Assembly: GCA_024400755.1 (NCBI GenBank)
Contig: JAKSMG010000001.1
Coordinates: forward strand, 124,001 to 188,000
DNA length: 64,000 nucleotides
Direction: 5' to 3'
Source of the DNA: Bacteroidales bacterium
Lineage (GTDB): Bacteria; Bacteroidota; Bacteroidia; Bacteroidales; WCHB1-69
Shown: positions 43,254 to 55,300 of the stretch, piece by piece
Position numbering within the stretch: the first letter of the stretch is position 1
How the letters are laid out: each line of letters begins with the position of its first letter
The notes under the pieces: model-generated
What the model was told of the DNA's origin: nothing
The model's database searches: none
Seen by the model: only the letters and a program-made list of their open reading frames with translations
Translations under genes and position numbers: made by a program

Positions 43254-44158
43254 TTATCACCATCCTCGGCCCTACCGCCACCGGCAAAACCAGTCTCGCC
43301 ACCGCCCTCGCGCTCCGCATCAACGCCGAAATCATCAGTGCTGACTCGCGGCAGGTCTATCGCCGTATGGATATCGGTACCGGCAAGGATTTAGACGACT
43401 ATTGCCTCAACGGAACCAACGTTCCCTATCACCTGATCGACATCGTGGAACCCGGTATCGAATACAACGTTTTCCAATACCAACAATTGGCTCATCAAGC
43501 CATCCAAGATATCGAAAGTCGGGGCAAAAACATCATTCTCTGCGGCGGCAGCGGAATGTACATCGAAGCCCTACTCAAGGGTTACAAACTCTTCCCCGTA
43601 CCCGACAATCCCCCGCTACGTCAACAGCTGGAGCAGCACTCCGATGAGGAACTAACCCAAATGCTGGCTTCCTTCAAAGCCCTGCACAACCACACCGACA
43701 CCTGCGAACGCCCCCGCCTCATCCGTGCCATCGAAATAGAACGCTACTATCAGGAACATCCCGAACTGATGGCTTCCTGCCAACCCGTTTCTTCCATCAT
43801 TTTCGGCCTCAAGGGCGACCGCGACCTCATTCGTTCCCGCATCACCCAACGTCTTCACCAACGTCTCGAAAACGGCATGATCGACGAAGTGCAACAACTA
43901 CTCGACAGCGGCGTCAACCCCAACCAGCTGATTCGCTATGGACTGGAATACAAGTTCCTCACCCAATACCTTCAACACCAATGGGACTACGACACGATGG
44001 TGCAACGACTCAACGTGGCCATCCACCAATTTTCCAAACGCCAAATGACCTGGTTCCGTAAAATGGAACGGGAAGGCTTCAATATCCATTGGATGGACAT
44101 CGGCCTTCCCGTAGAGGAAAAATTAACCTATATGCTTAAAACTTGCAACCTAAAGTAG
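43250..44158 (+). CDS. miaA: tRNA dimethylallyltransferase, MiaA-type
   Basis: 302 residues. The P-loop ILGPTATGKTSLATALALRI, then ISADSRQVYRRMDIGTGKD and ILCGGSGMYIEALLKGYKL, are MiaA motifs. It adds a dimethylallyl group to N6 of A37 in tRNAs reading UNN codons. GKDLDDYCLNGTNVPYHLID is a form seen in Bacteroidota. Its 3' end overlaps the convergent porin gene by 23 bases. A second MiaA paralogue elsewhere in the genome would be usual in this phylum. Confidence 0.9.
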   Translation: MIITILGPTATGKTSLATALALRINAEIISADSRQVYRRMDIGTGKDLDDYCLNGTNVPYHLIDIVEPGIEYNVFQYQQLAHQAIQDIESRGKNIILCGGSGMYIEALLKGYKLFPVPDNPPLRQQLEQHSDEELTQMLASFKALHNHTDTCERPRLIRAIEIERYYQEHPELMASCQPVSSIIFGLKGDRDLIRSRITQRLHQRLENGMIDEVQQLLDSGVNPNQLIRYGLEYKFLTQYLQHQWDYDTMVQRLNVAIHQFSKRQMTWFRKMEREGFNIHWMDIGLPVEEKLTYMLKTCNLK

Positions 44159-45581
44159 CCACAATACGATGAGTATTGTTCTTCAATGACGCAGGATCTA
44201 CAAAATCGCTGTCATACAGCCAAACCTGTTCACTTCTTGTCTTGAACACGTAGGCCACGTCAGCAAAAAAGTGCTTGGTTCTTACGCCCAAACCGGCAGT
44301 GGCCGTGTGCATTCCAGTCGCATTGTTTACGTGTTGCTTATAAGGAGAACTCATATAATTATAACCGGCACGTAGCAGGAAATTGCTGGTGACATAAATT
44401 TCTCCACCGACTCTAACGGTATGACAAGCACCATATTTGCTTTGGATAGCCGCGTTTTCATCATCGAAATTATAATCGTTGGAACTCATCTTGGCCATAC
44501 CATAACCCGTAAATTCATATTCCGCACTCACGAAAGCACGCTTCGCAATCAGAAAGGCCACACTTCCAATGGCTCTCAACGGAGTAGTCATAGTATAGTC
44601 AAACGCATAATTTCTTTCATAAATACCCGAATTATCACCATTCGCATAATAGCTAATCATCTCTTTATGATAAGTATTCTTTACCTTTCCATAATAAGAA
44701 GGCGTATGGAAGGCCGCACCAATTCTAACAAAATCAACAGGTTGATAAATCAAGCCCAACTTCAAGTTGACACCTGTTGAACGGACTTTATAATTTTCAT
44801 AGATTGAATAGCTGTCTATACCTTCTAAGGGCAAAAATGGGGTTTCGCTGAATCTCGTCTTTTCATCATATTTCAATACGGGAACACCAATCGTGGCACC
44901 AATAAACAACTGGTCATTATAGTTGCCGCCAAATGAAAAATTGACTTCATCAATCGCACCGGAACTTTCCACTACGAGTTTCTGATTCAAAGACTCGTAT
45001 GAAAATGGCGAATAGAAAACGCAACCAGGAAGCGTATCAATCATCCAGGTCTGCCAGGCCAAATAGGCATTGTCGTTCAAACTGCTTGGATTACGCACCA
45101 ACGTGGTATTGGCACTTGCCACCAGTGGATCCATCATAGAACTGTTGTTGCTCACGCCTTCAATACGATAAATATTGTTGAAGTCCATCGTTCTGTTGTA
45201 CCCAATACCAAACTGGATGGCTTTCCAGCCATTATCCTTGCCCAAGCCCACACGGAAAACGCCACCGGCATTGGACAACGAATACTTCACATTGCTCGTG
45301 TTGCTATTCGTCCCATTATAGTTTGAATTATCGTTGTAAATGGAAACGACCATTGGCGTAAAGGTAATTTCACTCTTCTTAAACACACCAATGGCAGCCG
45401 GGTTGACATTTACTGCGGAAAATTCAGCACCAACCGCACTAAAGGCACCGCCGGCACCCATAAAGCGCGCCGTTCCTTCATAGTCGTGCTGGGAAAAACG
45501 GAAGGCGTCAATATCATTTTGTGCAAAAGAAAACAAGCTGACGCCCAGTAAAATCATTGCCGATAAAAATAACTTTTTCAT
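44136..45581 (-). CDS. OmpP1/FadL/TodX-family outer-membrane transporter
   Basis: 481 residues: signal peptide ending near FSFAQ, then DAFRFSQHDYEGTARFMGAG and AVNVNPAAIGVFK, the N-terminal motif of FadL-type barrels in Bacteroidota (NPAxxA/G). The remainder is strand-rich with aromatic girdles and ends in ATLGCKF. It probably lets a hydrophobic compound cross the outer membrane; the substrate is unknown. A -7 box is at 45605-45612. Confidence 0.87.
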   Translation of the reverse strand: MKKLFLSAMILLGVSLFSFAQNDIDAFRFSQHDYEGTARFMGAGGAFSAVGAEFSAVNVNPAAIGVFKKSEITFTPMVVSIYNDNSNYNGTNSNTSNVKYSLSNAGGVFRVGLGKDNGWKAIQFGIGYNRTMDFNNIYRIEGVSNNSSMMDPLVASANTTLVRNPSSLNDNAYLAWQTWMIDTLPGCVFYSPFSYESLNQKLVVESSGAIDEVNFSFGGNYNDQLFIGATIGVPVLKYDEKTRFSETPFLPLEGIDSYSIYENYKVRSTGVNLKLGLIYQPVDFVRIGAAFHTPSYYGKVKNTYHKEMISYYANGDNSGIYERNYAFDYTMTTPLRAIGSVAFLIAKRAFVSAEYEFTGYGMAKMSSNDYNFDDENAAIQSKYGACHTVRVGGEIYVTSNFLLRAGYNYMSSPYKQHVNNATGMHTATAGLGVRTKHFFADVAYVFKTRSEQVWLYDSDFVDPASLKNNTHRIVATLGCKF

Positions 45582-45604
45582 AATATGTAATTTTTATTAG
45601 TTTG

Positions 45605-45612
45605 CAAAATTA
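45605..45612 (-). promoter_or_regulatory. -7 promoter box of the FadL-like gene
   Basis: Minus-strand TAATTTTG matches TAnnTTTG, 24 bases before the ATG. Confidence 0.6.
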
Positions 45613-45741
45613 ATCATTTTTTCGTTTCGTAAAACAATATCTATAGACTTTTCTCCTCGCAAAACGTTTAATCAGTTTATATTATTTCGGAATTATCCAC
45701 TTCCGTTTTTGCAAAGTCTTCAATTTTATGAATAATTTTCC

Positions 45742-46240
45742 GCTACTTTTCTCTTGATAGAAAAGTAGCCAAAAAATCAAGCCGACACAACCACCCCGGC
45801 CTACGGCCACCCCTCCTTTTGTTGTGTATCTCAGACTACTTTATATATTTCAATCCATTGGACTACACAACAAAGGAGGGGAATTGTCATCATCTTCTCA
45901 ACCTTCATACCCTTTTGCCTTCGCACGCCGCTGTAGGCCACCACGCATTCACAGCCCGTGCCGCACCGGATGTCGGCATTCCTCCCCGCAGCACTTTATA
46001 TTCTCCGCCTTCTAAGCGAATTGCGTGACAAATCGAGGCGGGTGGCGGCGTTAAGAACGCTGGCTGTTTGAGCTGGCCAAGCCTGCGAGGCCAGCGAGTT
46101 TCAGCGTTTAGCCGGCAACTGCCCGATTTGTAGCAATCGCTTAGGCAGCGGGAAACCTTTCTTTGGTTACTTTCTTTGGGTTATAAAGAAAGTAACGGAA
46201 AAGAAAAGCATTCTAGAGTAAAAAAATCTCTTTACAAGAC
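45742..46240 (+). repeat. Modular palindromic intergenic element, copy 2, with insertion
   Basis: Contains an 11-bp hairpin (GCTACTTTTCT / AGAAAAGTAGC, 45742-45769), then the CACCCCGG...CCCCTCC ... GGAGGGG near-palindrome (45790-45882), an insertion of about 250 bp, and a 12-bp hairpin (GTTACTTTCTTT / AAAGAAAGTAAC, 46166-46196). It is inverted relative to copy 1. Part of the insertion (GGAATGCCGACATC block, on the minus strand near 45965-46020) also occurs in copy 3. The rest of the 730-bp gap between the porin and gtrA genes has no gene. Confidence 0.85.
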
Positions 46241-46282
46241 GAAAAGTGACAATTGAAGCATTACCAAACAACAATAATTTCG

Positions 46283-46290
46283 TATCTTTG
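46283..46290 (+). promoter_or_regulatory. -7 promoter box of gtrA
   Basis: TATCTTTG matches TAnnTTTG, 23 bases upstream of ATG 46314. Confidence 0.6.
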
Positions 46291-46313
46291 CAAACTATTA
46301 GCAAGATCAAGCT

Positions 46314-46727
46314 ATGAGTCAATTCAAACAACACTGCAAAAACTTCTACGAACAATACCGTAACTTTATCCTTTACGGCATCATCGGTCTGTTTACAACC
46401 GCTATTGACGTCGGCATCTTTACTCTGATCAGCCATTACGACATACACGAACTGATTGCCAACACCATCAGCTACCAAGTAGCTATGGTATTCAGTTTCT
46501 TTCTCAACCGCCAATTCAATTTCAAGATAAAGGACAATATGTGGAAAAGGTTTTTATCCTTTTTCCTCGTCAACCTTATCGGCTATGGAATTAGTCAAGG
46601 TTTGGTTTTTCTGTTCATTTCCATCATAGAAATGCCAGATTTCATCGGCAAGCTACTGGCAACGATTCTGGCCGGTATAGCTCAGTTCCTCATTATCAAA
46701 TATTGGACCTTTAAACCCAAGAACTAA
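46314..46727 (+). CDS. GtrA-family membrane protein
   Basis: 137 residues with four hydrophobic helices: FILYGIIGLFTTAIDVGIFT, ANTISYQVAMVFSFFLNRQF, FLVNLIGYGISQGLVFLF, and the last ending FLIIKYWTFK. GtrA proteins are flippase-like carriers for lipid-linked sugars or teichoic-acid precursors. No partner glycosyltransferase is adjacent. The 3' end overlaps convergent trmB by four bases. Confidence 0.87.
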   Translation: MSQFKQHCKNFYEQYRNFILYGIIGLFTTAIDVGIFTLISHYDIHELIANTISYQVAMVFSFFLNRQFNFKIKDNMWKRFLSFFLVNLIGYGISQGLVFLFISIIEMPDFIGKLLATILAGIAQFLIIKYWTFKPKN

Positions 46728-47386
46728 GCCAACTTCCACTTTACATACGAAATCAGACTTCCACCTTCCAGCCAATGCTTTTCATAGAAAGTCTGAATTT
46801 CCGTCAAAATAGACGGTTCAGTCAAAGAGTAAACGTCTTCGATATCTTCCAGCAACTTCCATTGCTGCTGCGGAATGACTTTTCGAATATAATCATACAA
46901 CAAACGGCTATCGGTTTTCAGGTTCATCACCGCATCGGGTTTCAAGAATTTTTCATACTTCGCCACGAAATTGGGCGACATCAAACGTTTACGCTCCTTC
47001 GTGGGTTGGGGATCTGGAAAGGTAATCCAGATTTCACTTACTTCGTTTTCACCGAAATAATAGAAAATATCGTCTATGGGGATTCTTAAAAAGGCAACAT
47101 TGGGCAACTGCTGTTCAATAGCATTCTTGCAGCCACGCCACAATCTGGCACCTTTTCTATCAATACCTATAAAATTCTTGTCAGGAAAACGCTGAGCCAA
47201 GCCCACCGTATATTCTCCTTTTCCACATCCCAATTCAAGAATAATAGGATTTTCATTATGAAAATATTCGGCACCCCACTTTCCTTGCAGAGGGAACCCC
47301 GTGCCTCGGGCGTCAAAGTTGGTACATTGAAACAAATTGGAGAATGTTTCGTTTTCGGCAAATCGAGCGAGTTTGTTTTTAGACAT
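46724..47386 (-). CDS. trmB: tRNA (guanine-N7)-methyltransferase
   Basis: 220 residues. SAM motif ELGCGKGEYTVGLAQRFPDK, then FIGIDRKGARLWRGCKNA, IWITFPDPQPTKERKRLMSP (variant of FPDPWPKxRHxKRR), and ending SLISYVKWKLA. It makes m7G46 in tRNA. The altered Trp-Pro-Lys motif is a form seen in Bacteroidota. It lies 56 bases downstream of the ABC exporter and is probably in its transcript. Confidence 0.93.
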   Translation of the reverse strand: MSKNKLARFAENETFSNLFQCTNFDARGTGFPLQGKWGAEYFHNENPIILELGCGKGEYTVGLAQRFPDKNFIGIDRKGARLWRGCKNAIEQQLPNVAFLRIPIDDIFYYFGENEVSEIWITFPDPQPTKERKRLMSPNFVAKYEKFLKPDAVMNLKTDSRLLYDYIRKVIPQQQWKLLEDIEDVYSLTEPSILTEIQTFYEKHWLEGGSLISYVKWKLA

Positions 47387-47442
47387 TATTATTATTTATA
47401 TGATTATCAAATTAAAATTTCAAAAGTCAAAGGTACAAAAAT

Positions 47443-49239
47443 CTACTGATTTTGTATCTCAACAAGTTTGGCATATTTTCCACCATCACGCAACAATTGT
47501 TCGTGAGTGCCCTGCTCCACAATGAAGCCGTCATCCAATACGTATATCCAGTCCGCATTTTGAATGGTGGAAAGTCGATGGGCCACGACAATGGCCGTCC
47601 GATCCTTCATAATCTCATCCAAGGCCTGCTGCACCAATTTTTCAGACTCCGTGTCCATCGCCGATGTGGCTTCATCCAACAGCAAAATAGGAGCATTACG
47701 CAACACAGCCCTGGCAATGCTCAGACGCTGCCGCTGTCCTCCCGACAAATTAACGCCTCGGTCTCCAATATTGGTGTCAAAACCTTCTGGCAACGATTCA
47801 ATAAAATCATAAATATGAGCCACCTTCGCCGCATTCACGATATCGGATCTTCCCACATTCTTCAAACCAAAAGCGATATTGTTGGCCACAGAGTCATTAA
47901 AAAGAATCACATCTTGCGAAACCAAGCCAAAAAGAGAACGTAGATGGTCAATTCTATAATCCCTGATATCAACGCCGTCAATCTGAATAGAGCCGGACGT
48001 CGGATCGTAAAAACGGGGAAGCAAGTCCATCAAAGTAGATTTTCCAGCACCCGACGGACCAACCAAGGCCACCATCTGACCCTTAGAAATGTGCAAATTG
48101 ATATGATGCAATATCTCCTGTTGCTCGTATGAAAAAGACATATCCTTCATTACGATATCGTGCTGAAAAGAGGTAATGTTTAAGGCATTGGGTTTCTCAA
48201 CAATCACTTCAGACGCTTGCATAATCGACGCCAACCTATCCAAAGCCGAAAGTCCTCTCTTATAATTAGAGAAGGCAGTAAAGAAATTTTTGGAAGGATT
48301 AATAATTTGGGAAAAGAGAGCAATGTAGGTAATAAATAGTTCAGGCGTCAAAGTACTATGCGGTTGCATCACCACATAACCACCAAAAACCAGAACAATC
48401 ATCACCAACGTAATTCCTAAAAACTCACTCAACGGCGAGGCCAACTCTACTTTCCGATAAATCTTAAGTTGAATGGATGTAAACTCATCATTGTTACGAG
48501 CAAAAGAACGTTCCGCCTGCGAAAAGGCATTAAAGGCCTTGATAATTCTCAAACCGGAAAGCGTTTCTTCCACGTGTGACAAAAGGGTACCCAAATATTC
48601 CTTAGAACGCTTTCCGTGACGGCGCAAGGAACGAGTGACAGTGGAAATGGCGAAACCGGCCAAAGGCAACAATATCAGCACAAACAGACTCAACTTATAA
48701 CTAATGATAAACAAAGATACCATATAGATCAAGATGGTCAAGGGCTCTATGATAAACTCTTTAATGGCCGACAAAATGGTAAATTCAATTTCGTGAGTGT
48801 CATTCACCGCACACGAAATCACGTCACCCTTTTTCTGATCTGAATAGAAAGACAAGGGCAAAATAAGAAGTTTATCAAAAATAGAATTACGCACAGACCG
48901 AACTACATCACTGCGGATGGGGGCCATAAACCATTGCGCCATAAAGGTGAATAGGTTCTTGCAAAAGAAAAATAAAACGGCCAACAAAATCAATCCGACC
49001 ACTTGCTGAGAAGCAGCCCGGGTATCGATAAATGTAGAAATGAAATTCATCATCGTTCGACCTAATACGCTCAACGAGAAAATATCGCGATGAAATAGGA
49101 TCGTGATGAAGGGTTCCAATAGCATCAATGACAAGATGGAAAAAGCCACAGCCAAGAGATTAAAAAAGAAAACCACAAGCAACCTCGGCCAGTAGTCACT
49201 TAAAAAACTCTTCATAAAATGCTTGCTCGAAAATTCCAT
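47443..49239 (-). CDS. MsbA-like ABC exporter (membrane and ATPase fused)
   Basis: 598 residues. Six membrane helices (ABC_membrane, ~15-330) then an ATPase domain with Walker A VGPSGAGKSTLMDLL, signature NLSGGQRQRLSIARAVL and Walker B APILLLDEATSAMDT, H-loop VVAHRLSTIQ. Length and order fit lipid-A or lipid exporters such as MsbA. The ATG at 49239 starts the conserved part; a longer frame would run through the terminator of the upstream gene. The substrate is not certain. Confidence 0.88.
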   Translation of the reverse strand: MEFSSKHFMKSFLSDYWPRLLVVFFFNLLAVAFSILSLMLLEPFITILFHRDIFSLSVLGRTMMNFISTFIDTRAASQQVVGLILLAVLFFFCKNLFTFMAQWFMAPIRSDVVRSVRNSIFDKLLILPLSFYSDQKKGDVISCAVNDTHEIEFTILSAIKEFIIEPLTILIYMVSLFIISYKLSLFVLILLPLAGFAISTVTRSLRRHGKRSKEYLGTLLSHVEETLSGLRIIKAFNAFSQAERSFARNNDEFTSIQLKIYRKVELASPLSEFLGITLVMIVLVFGGYVVMQPHSTLTPELFITYIALFSQIINPSKNFFTAFSNYKRGLSALDRLASIMQASEVIVEKPNALNITSFQHDIVMKDMSFSYEQQEILHHINLHISKGQMVALVGPSGAGKSTLMDLLPRFYDPTSGSIQIDGVDIRDYRIDHLRSLFGLVSQDVILFNDSVANNIAFGLKNVGRSDIVNAAKVAHIYDFIESLPEGFDTNIGDRGVNLSGGQRQRLSIARAVLRNAPILLLDEATSAMDTESEKLVQQALDEIMKDRTAIVVAHRLSTIQNADWIYVLDDGFIVEQGTHEQLLRDGGKYAKLVEIQNQ

Positions 49240-49251
49240 AGCTTGTCTTTT

Positions 49252-49290
49252 TACAAAAAAAGGAGTCACGCAGAGAACGCAACTCCTTTT
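49252..49290 (-). terminator. Rho-independent terminator of the giant T9SS gene
   Basis: On the minus strand a 9-bp stem (AAAAGGAGT / ACTCCTTTT) with a 15-base loop runs into a run of T residues. It lies 26 bases after the stop of the 2365-codon gene and 13 bases before the ABC exporter start. Confidence 0.88.
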
Positions 49291-49315
49291 GAAAATTTTT
49301 TATAGGTTAGAATAA

Positions 49316-52300
49316 TTATCTTTTGATAACGAGTTTCTTAGTCATCATAGCATCACCGTTAACAAGTTTGATGAAGTACATACCTTGTGCAAAGTTGTCA
49401 ACAGGTAAGCTGATGATTTGACCATCGTTTTCAACATTAACTTGAGTAGAGATAACAGCCTTACCACTCATATCAAATACTTGGACGTTGGTCTTACCCT
49501 TAACACCAGCAACGGCTACATTAACAGTTACGTTAGCTGGGTTTGGATAAACCTTCATATCTACGCTGGTAGCAGGATCCAAAGTAGTGATAGAAGTAAC
49601 GTCGTCATTACCTTCACCTGAAGCAGAAACTGGATCAACATAGATGGTAATGTAATCAAATGCAATGGTATCTTTCTTATTCAAATTAGTATGTGAACCG
49701 TGACCACCAACTTTCAACGCACCCTTATAAAGAAGACCGTTAGTAGCAGATTCATTACCAGCAACGATTACAGCGTAAGAAATAGTGTACGTACCAGCTG
49801 AAGCAGCTTTCCAAGCACCAAGGTCAACCGTAATCTTTCTATTATCAATAAAGTGCAAATAGAACCAGTCAAATGGGAATCCACTATTATCAAGGAATTC
49901 GGTACCTGGGAAGAAATCGGCGGCTTTATTGTAATTAGAAGAAGTCATAGTGAGAGGATACAACGCTGGAGCATTTTGAGTCAAATCGAAAGCGTATGAT
50001 GTATTAGCTATACCACGTGTAACATCAATAGTATTAGCCAATTGAGCATCGGTCATAGGAACACCATCCTTATAGATTTGGAAATCAACAAATACACGGG
50101 TATCTGGATTCCAACAATTTTGATGGATATACATATCGAATGAAGTAGCATCGCCAACGTGAGTTTCCAAAGATCTGATAGATTCAGTACCACCCACTTC
50201 ACGGAATTCGAATTGAGGTCTGTCAGTAGAAGAAACAGCTACAACATTGCTGTCGGAAACACTCTTACAACCATTATCATCTGTAACTTCGATTGCATAG
50301 AGGGTAGGAACTGGAACACCACCAATAATTGCACTTTCAGCAGGGTAATCAGTACCATAGTAAAGAGTTCCAACACCAAAAGCAGTGCCGTTAGATATTG
50401 AAACACCATCCTTAAACCAATTATATGAATAAGAACCAATCGGAGAAATAGTTGCTGTTACATTAACTGGTTGTCCTTTACAAACAACAGTGTCGTTCAT
50501 CATTTTAACTTCGAAACCAGGATGGAAGTTAACCTTAGCGGTATCAGTGTTAGAACAATTATTGACGTCAGTACCAGTTACAACATATTGAATAGAATCA
50601 GTAACCTTAATTGATGTTGTAGTTTCACCCGTTGACCAAACGTAAGTAGAAGCACCACCTGCTGTCAATGTAGCAGTATCGCCTTTACAAATGGTGGTAG
50701 CATTAGGAATGATGCTAACAGTTGGCAGAGGATTCTTAGTAATAGTAATAGTAGTAGTATCACTATGGCAAGTTGGGAAAGCACCATAATAAGCAACCGC
50801 CTTCACAGAACCACCATCAGTATAGGTCTTTGGCAAACTTGGATTAGTATATAAGGCAGTATCCACTCCATAAGTAATAGAGAAGTTAGATGCAGAAATA
50901 ACAACACTGTCGCCATCACAGAAAGATTTAGTTCCATTATATACAGGTTGTGCTAAAGTACCGAAATAGTTAACATCGATGGTATCTTTGTAAGAAGAAG
51001 AACAAACTGGACCATAAACACCACCACGATAAGTATCGGTATAGATACGATTGTAATGTAAAATCGTATCATTGGTTACATTAAAGTTATAGGTATGTGA
51101 TGCAGAATTTGTCTTTACACCATTCCAATAAGTAGAATCAGAACGAGTAGCGCCATACTCAATAGGATAAATAGTAGAAATTTGGAGTTGATAATTGCGA
51201 ACAAAGTGTTTATTAAGGTAGCAAATATTGGTATCATTCCAAGCAACACTTACATTATAGTTAGGATTCATAACCTTAATAATGCGGAAATTAGAATCAG
51301 CATAACATCCTTCAACAGTATCGGTAACGCGAAGCGTATAAGTACCTTCTGTAGTAGGTTTAACTGAACTAAAATTGTCAGAACCAGCTTCAGCGTATGA
51401 TAATACATCATTAGGATTAGCCGTAGTGAATGTATAGGTAGCAGTTGAACCTTCACAATAGAAAACGGTATCATTATACATTGAAGGATTAGTCAACTCA
51501 ACTGGGATAGCTGGGGTGCGTTTTTCGTGAACGGTCAAGAACAAAGGTTCACTTTGACAGTAAGGAGAAACTCTATTGTAAGCAACAATACGATAGGTTC
51601 CAGGCTCATCAATCGTATTATACGGGAAAATATAGGTTTCTCTAACAGTATCGCAGTAACCAACGGTATGACCGCAAATAATCAGAGGTGGATCAATTGT
51701 AACGAATTTTGAAATTAAAATAGAATCCGAACTACTTGTAAAGTGAGCTTTAGTAATAGGATCAGCTTTGAAAGCATCAATTTCGCCAGCACAATAAGCC
51801 ACAGAATCTTCACTAACATAATAAGTATAGGTAGAATCCAAAACTGGCTTGGTAGGAATGTCAATGAAATTAACCTTCAGTGTATCAGGTTGAGCATAAC
51901 AAGCAACATTCCAAGCTGTTGGACCAGTTGGACCCTGACCAGAAGACATACCAACAACAACGGTTACCATTGTGTCATTAACGGTGAAAGTATGAGGATA
52001 GCTGTTGGTAGCACCATTAACTATTTCGGATCCACCATTCCATTTGAACAAACCTTGGTATGAGCTAAGATTATTAATAGTAGCTGTAACAGTATCTTCT
52101 ACGACTTCGCTTTCACAGTAAGAATTATCGGCTTTGTGAGTAAGGGTAAATACTGGAGTAGGAACTTCAATGATATGGTAAGTATAGTTCATTGTACAAC
52201 CATATTGGTTAGTAACAGTCCAAAGAACATTGGCATATTTAGTAACAGGTTTAGTTGCCACAGCAACAGAGTCACCGTAAGTATAGGTTTCAGTTTCTCC

Positions 52301-55300
52301 TTCTTCCAAGGCAAAATTATAAGAAGCCGTTGAACCCTGACAATAGAAAATTTTATCAGCGTTAGCAGTAGGAGTTGTGCCTTGACGGTATGCAGCAGGA
52401 GCAGGGAGTGGATTTACAGTAAAGTGGTAATAAATGGTCGTATCCCAGGTACAAACATTACCATCAGGATTAACTCTTCTTGCAGAAACTCCAATAGTAT
52501 CTACATAAGTACCGGCAACAACGTGAGAAAGAATCATATTGGCAGTAGTAACAACACCGTTAAGTGTATAAGTATAATTCAATGTATCGGTTGCGGTAGC
52601 GAATGCGACAGGAGTAACATTGACGTGAAGAGTATCGGTTGGAGTTTCTACATAGCATCTTGCAGCAGAATCAGATGGAGTAGTTTCATCATTATATTTG
52701 ATAGTTACGGCAACAGTAGGAACGCCCGATACTTTAACTTCAACTTTTGCAGTGTCAGAAGTACAAGTCAAACTTGCACTATGAACAGTATCGAATACTG
52801 CTGAATATTTACCAGCAACTTTAAGAACGTTAGGATCATTACTGTCAATCCATCTAAGTGTACCAATTTGAGGTGTAGCTTGTGTAGGAATAACACTGAT
52901 ATCAGAAGCAGCACAGAAATACTGAACAGCCGGAGTGATGATAGGTGCACCAGGAACTTCAACAGTGTTAATTACAATTGAAGAATCATTTTTACAAGTA
53001 TGTAAATCTGTAATAGTAACAACCACAACAGTATCTTGAGATAATGCAACATTCAACGTAGAAGAAGTTGAAACCACATTACCATCTAAAGTCCACTTAT
53101 AAGCAACAAGGCTAGAATCAGAAGAAACAGTAATATTTGTAGCAGAATTTTGACAATATTCAACTTCACCTGTCAAAATAATATTTGGCAAAGCATTAAC
53201 CTTTAAGTCAATGTATTTAGTTGATTGGCAGTTGTGGTTATCGGTAGCCACAACAGAAACTCTGTTATCAACGGCATTTGGAACGACCTTGATTGTATCA
53301 ACAGAAACTGGAGTATAAACCTTAGCATACCATTTGTAAGAAACAATCGTATCTGCAGTAACATCATCTGGGAAGTATTCGCAATTGATCATCACGCTGT
53401 CATATTCACAAATTTGAGCAGGTGAAATTTGATGTAAGTTGATATTAACACCAATTACACGGATAGTCTTAGTTGCTTGATTGACACATTTTGTTACGGT
53501 ATCAATGAAGTGAGCAGTAAAGGTATGTTTACCTGCTGGGAAGTTTTTCAAAGTGAAAGATTGCAAATTCTTGATAGGATCAATCAGTTCAGAAGTAGCA
53601 GGACCAACGTAAGTCCATTCTTGGAAAATTACATCAGCGCTATCTGGAACGAAAGAAACTCTAGCTGTATCACCGAAGCAAATATAGTCTAATGAAGTAA
53701 CCTTACCCGTAGGAAGAACACCTTCGTATGGAACAGTAACATCGATAGAATCAACACAACCTGTAGTAGTGTTTTCAACAATCAAGGTATAAGAGTCATT
53801 GACAAGTTTTGTGAAAACTGAATCTTGTTGAGGACCCCATACATTGTAAGCATTCTTCAAAGTGTATTGGTAAGTCTTAGGAGTAGCTTCGGTACGACCG
53901 TTAGGTGTAGCGGTAATATGAGCAATAACTTCACCAGAATATGGTTCAGCACAATGTTTATTGGCAACAACGCTGTCGGTCAAAATACGAGTAGCAGGAG
54001 CGTCAATAATAGTTTCTTTATTGGCGTGGTTTCTACATCCATTGGCATTTTCTACAACCAAATAATATGTATTAGCTGCCAATTGAGTGAATTCCTTACT
54101 TGCTTGCCAAGTAGCACCATTGTCAATGCTGTAATTTACATAATCAGGAGTAGTGAAGATAATCTTACCATTGTTATTTACGCAGTAATCATTGTCGAAA
54201 ACGTTGTAGTTAACTTCAGCAATGATAATAGGAAGTGTATCAACAGTAATTTCGATAGTATCGGTATTGGTACAACCATTAGCATCGGTTACAAATAAAG
54301 CGACTTTATAAGTACCAGCGGTAGCAGCCACGAAAGTAGTGGTATCGGCATCGGCTGGAGTCAAGATAGCAGCTGGATTAGAAGTCCAAGCGTAGGTATA
54401 AGCATTAGAAGTTGAATCAATCACAGCAGATCTGATAATCAATTCGCTTTCGGCACAAACTTCACCATCATTATCAGCAGACAATGTGATATGAGGAATA
54501 TCATTAACGGTAATGTTGATTTTCAACCAATTTTCAACTTCAGTTTCGCAACCAAAATCATTGGAAGAAGAAACATATAAAGTAGTATTAGCTGAATAGG
54601 TAGCAGTATATTCAGTACCTTCAGCCAAAACCGTGGTCTTATCAGCAGCATACCAAGTAGAGGTGCTTGCGTGTTGACCGTTAGCCACAGTCAAGGTAAT
54701 ATCTTGAGGACCGCAAACCGTAGTTTCACCGCTAACCAATGTAGGAGCACCGATTTCAGGATAAGCCAAGATCAAATACTCATCGCTTGTTGCGTGACAA
54801 GTAACTTCTGGATGATCTTCAGTTACATATACTGTGAAATGTTGAGTGGTGGTATCAGCTACATTATTAATATATGTATAAGTAGTATCGTTGGCACCAG
54901 GAATTTCAACATTAGCCAATTTCCAAGTATAGGTAGTCAGGTTGGTTGGGTTAGCAGACAAGACAGCTTGTCCGTTATGGCAAAGGGTATCTTTGTCAGC
55001 GCTAATGGTAACCACTGGGTTAGCATAAACATTAACGATAATAGAATCGTAATCTGCGCTAACACATTCGTTCACTGAATTCATATCTTGAATTCTCAAA
55101 TAATAATATTGAGTACCAGCAGCTGTAGTGGTTGGAGTTGGAGCTTCAGTAGAAGTCACTTCGTCTGGGTTAGTTCCCCAAAGCACTTGCATACCTTCAG
55201 GAAGAACACCATTATATACCAACTGAGCAGCAGAGTCATTAACACAATATTCCTGAACTCTGTCAGCTTCAGGAACAACTGGTCCAGCAGGAATTTGGTT

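Noticed and set aside
45742-46240. Open frames inside intergenic element copy 2 as small proteins
   Set aside because: They run through hairpins, differ between copies and are not conserved as protein.
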